A stretch of 64,000 nucleotides of DNA from Pterois miles (Eukaryota; Chordata; Actinopteri; Perciformes; Scorpaenidae). The notes under the pieces were generated by a model. The model was not told where the DNA came from. It searched no databases and worked only from the letters and a program-made list of their open reading frames with translations. The DNA lies in the NCBI GenBank assembly GCA_947000775.1, contig CAMQGK010000058.1, positions 62,001 to 126,000 on the forward strand, read 5' to 3'. How positions within the stretch are numbered: the stretch's first letter is position 1; each line of letters starts with the position of its first letter. Below are positions 60,591 through 64,000 of the stretch, piece by piece. The position numbers and the translations under genes were made by a program.

Positions 60591-61270
60591 AGACTGACCT
60601 TGCACATTTTGGCGGGTCCCATTAGTTCTCAACAATGGGACTCGACAGGTGCTGGCAGGCCCTGAACCCAATCATGCATGTGTTATTGACACCGAAGCCC
60701 AGAGCGGCCGTCATGACCAAGCCTGGCCAAACTGGTCAAGTGCCCCACCCCATCCCAGGCTACGAGAGCACCAAGGAGGCAACACCCAGATAGCCACCAG
60801 AGCCGACGGGCCGCACGCACACCCAGATGCCCAGAGGAGGCAGCGGCCGACACCCCCCGGGGTACCCCGAACGGGCCCACCCGCCACCCAACATCCAGCC
60901 CAAACCACCCCACTAAAAGGGAGGGGGCGAGAGAGGGCCCCACAAACCAAACAGGCCCCACCAATGCAGCCGCCCCAGCGGCCACCCCAGACCCGCCACA
61001 GGCCGGCCGCCCATGGCACCCCAACCCAGAAGGGAGATGGGGCCACCCCCAAGGATGCACAGACTGCCGGCCCCCCACGCCAACCCTGAAGATCACAGTG
61101 CCGAGGACGCAGGGCACACAGACCGTCCACCCTACCACTTCCCAGGATAAGGCCTCGGCCAGCAGTACTTGATCCCCAGTGGTGTCGCAGGTCCAAACAA
61201 GAGCCTGTGCGTGGATGAGCGAGCGGCGCTGCAGTCTCCAGGCTCCACTCTCCAGGTGACTCCTCCTCCT
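60590..61270 (+). repeat. GC-rich dispersed tract, copy 2
   Basis: Counterpart of 42,170-42,830. The 146-codon frame (60,649-61,089) stays open with two amino-acid changes, which is uninformative at this level of identity. Confidence 0.45.
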
Positions 61271-62560
61271 CCTCCAAACATGGCAGCGTAGCAGCTTCCC
61301 CGACAGACGACGCGGAGAGGGACAGAAGTAGGAGAAGAAGAAGCGGCTACTAAACCCATCCTGAACGTGTTCTTAAAAAACTCTTTTGCTGGCTCTGGTA
61401 AAACCATGTGCAGCCTTCCGAGGAGCAGAAACAGAGAGGCTGTAGAGGACTGAGTGTTTCCAGGGGAGAAAAACAACTTTTTCTGCTGTTCCACACCGAG
61501 AGGATGGATGGAACATTCTGCGCTGTCAGGAGTTGAGAGGGAAAGAGAGAGGCTTCCACCAAGTTACAACAGCCCCGCTCCTGCTGTAAGAATCCCACAT
61601 TTTCTCCTCATTTATGTGACTTGCGTGTGACTAGCTAAATTTTTTTTTTTTTTTTTTGCAGTGGAATCATACGTGTATAGGTGAACCAAAGTGTTTGCTT
61701 TGTCCTCTGACAGTCACCTTTAATGCCAAATGAAGAAGAAGCTTGAGCATAAATGTGATCTTGAGTGAATGGATTTAAAAATAAGGCCTTAATTGGTATT
61801 AAAATGTCTTTAAATTTAAATTTTAAACTTTAAATTTAAACTTTAAATTCTCCAAATAACTGGTAACACAATAATATACCAAATGCCTCTCACATTAAAG
61901 GGAATGTATATATGTTTACATACAGTATATTTATACATTTTTAATCATTTCGTATTGTCGATGTGTAGACTGCTTTTAATGTGAAAAATGCGGGATGTTT
62001 AATCCAGTGGATATCATGTCATGCACGCTCCTGAGAAATGGAGTCCAACGACCAGCCAACACCATTGGGTGCCATCACCACATTTTGTCTTGTTTTGTAT
62101 TACCAATGCGTGAACAGGTTGTAATATAACTTTAAACCTGAGATCTTCCCCTACATACTCGGCTGCCTATAACAGCCTGTGGACTGATTTCTGACCCCGG
62201 ACAGTTTTGCTTCGTAACGTTAGCTGATGAAGTAATTTGCAAATGGCAAACTGAATATTGGACATTGCAGAGACTAATGGTGACATACTGTAAAATAATG
62301 TTATGTGTAATGCCAACTGCAGTTCACTTAATGGCCATTGGTGTCATGAAGAACAAGGATGTTCTTAAAGTTACATGTAATACCTTGAAAGGGAAATACC
62401 ACCTAAATTAAGAATTCCAATATGTTATTGCCATGGCCTAGGACAGTTCAAGCAATATTTGTGAATAAGAGCTACTCTCTCTTAAAGCCAGAAACCAGAG
62501 AGGAAGTCTCAACCTTGTCATGTGACTCTGCTGTTCCCTGCAGCTCTTTTCCACTGATGC
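61270..62560. other. duplicated spacer, copy 2
   Basis: Counterpart of 42,830-44,060, with the extra 80-bp GA/GC-rich segment at about 61,272-61,352. No gene was recognised. Confidence 0.45.
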
Positions 62561-63140
62561 CGTTCGCACCAAATTCAGAACTCCGTTGCTCACTGACAAA
62601 ACGGCAACAAACACAGCTCCCGTCTACCTGAGCTCCCTCATCCAGGTCTGTACTCCTTCCTGCCAATGAAAGGTGTCTGGTGCCATCACAACAGGGCCCC
62701 AAGTCGCTAGCTAGACTTTTCTCCTCTGTAGTCCCCCAATGGTGGAAGTTACCTGAAGCATCCACAGACCCTTTCCACCTTTAAGAAAAAGCTAAAGACC
62801 CAGCTCTTTCATGAGCCCCTCCACACCTAATGACACTGATGCTATTGATGATGTTGATAAAGATGATATTGATGATGTTGCTGGTGTTTGCCTCAGTGCA
62901 CTTCCTGGCGGCATCTGTGTCCAATCAGACTTGAAGCTGTTGTTGGCACTTTGACGTTGTTCCCTCCCATCTAGATCTTTGCTTGCATGAAATGGTTTAA
63001 TGTGGAATAGAAAACTGTGATATTTGATTTTACTAACTGCTTGTCTGCTTTTGATGTTGTTGGTTCTTTTGTTTGGTGAGCCAAAGACAAATGTCCACCC
63101 TAGTCAACAATAAAGATTTATCATATTGAATTTATCTGTC
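62560..63140 (+). mobile_element. LINE C-terminal relic with 3' end, copy 2
   Basis: Counterpart of 44,060-44,640. It has the same stops and frame breaks, so the element was dead before the duplication. Confidence 0.65.
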
Positions 63141-63899
63141 TTGCTTAACCGGAATATTGCTCATCTTGTACTTTCTCACCCAATTCGTCTGCTGTCAAAC
63201 TATTACATAGGCATTATCAGTCATTATTAGCACCATTGCTTTTGCATGGGTGAAGGTTCACTGAGTGCGCACCGGTGAAAACCACCCCCACCACAACCTC
63301 AGCCTGCAAAGAAAGGTTCCCACTTGTAACGCTGTAATAGTAATAATAAATACTTGTGTCCAAATAGGCTTATAGTTGTATTATTCAATGATAATGAATC
63401 CACAACACATATCTTGCCATTTTTCTGTATCCGAGACCAAAGTTTTGAAAGTCTACAAGGCCTACGAAGTGCAACAGAGGATTGGCATACAGTTTATTAC
63501 ACATAATGTACCTATTATTTTAAAATGCATATGCTATGTTGTAGTTTCTGGTTAGGCGGTTAGTGAAGGTAGGCAGCACATTTAAAATATATGTTTTAAC
63601 AATAAATGTGTGAAGCGGGGCTTTCCAAAAATCTACAAACAAACTTTATCAGCTAAAAAGAATCAGTGTCAGAGTAAATAGTTTTAACATCCTGATAATT
63701 ACAGGTGTTGACTCTGATATCATTTGCAAATGTTTTTTTTCCTTGCTTAATTTCAGCATTAAAGTTGAAGTAGGCAGAAGTCGAGCAAATGTGATTTAAA
63801 AAAGTTATTTTTTGGCTATAAATCGGTCGCTTTATTGTGACAGTAGTGCACGAGACAGGTAATCTGATAAGAAAAAAAAAAATCATGTTCCTCTGTGTC

Positions 63900-64000
63900 C
63901 TTCAGTGCTCCTAATAGCATCTGCAAGATTTCACAGACTGGAAAAAACAACCAATCAGAGCTGAGCTCGAGCCTTGCTGCCTCCAAGCAGCAATCACTGA
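63900..64000 (+). promoter_or_regulatory. second copy of the acidic-repeat gene's upstream region
   Basis: This matches 45,358-45,470, including the AACCAATCAG CCAAT box (about 63,950). The window ends about 50 bp before the place where the CRE-like and TATA-like elements would follow. Confidence 0.6.

Overview
The window is a chromosome end of a ray-finned (teleost-type) fish. The evidence is long CCCTAA tracts on the + strand at the left, spliced genes with GT/AG introns, a tRNA-derived SINE, L2-like LINE/SINE 3' tails, LINE reverse-transcriptase relics of teleost type, and abundant micro- and minisatellites. The left edge is telomere-proximal and the right edge is centromere-proximal. There are no bacterial genes, no CRISPR array and no rRNA.

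Positions 1-28,180 are subtelomere. A unit of about 4.9 kb occurs at 1-4,868 and again, almost identically, at 8,968-13,835. A 3.8-kb version follows directly at 13,836-17,613. A much older copy lies at 24,635-26,070. The old and young copies share only certain blocks, including one of 129 identical bases, and small hairpins in those blocks are kept by compensatory or wobble changes. This suggests a structured + strand RNA. Between the units lie interstitial telomeric arrays. Three Penelope-like retroelement fragments sit in these arrays, each with a hammerhead-ribozyme motif and an identical 3' junction to CCCTAA repeats. Two copies of a 325-bp element with a long hairpin are also embedded there.

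Positions 28,249-32,003 (minus strand) hold a multi-exon gene whose nine exons join in consistent phase. It encodes two C2H2-type fingers, a low-complexity exon with a 66-bp in-frame minisatellite, and a domain resembling a tyrosine-recombinase fold. Its 3' exons are missing where telomeric repeats begin, and its large exon carries a stop and a frame change, so it is probably a broken gene.

Positions 32,040-64,000 are mostly tandem and dispersed repeats: an array of ETS-like palindromes, a satellite of two alternating monomer types (A/B), a 21-bp minisatellite with regularly spaced A-tracts, LINE relics, a GC-rich tract and a candidate solo LTR. One intact-looking two-exon gene (45,725-49,450, +) encodes a 538-aa acidic protein with 14 repeats. 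Its upstream 5 kb is duplicated at the right edge (59.2-64.0 kb), so a second copy of the gene may begin just beyond the window.
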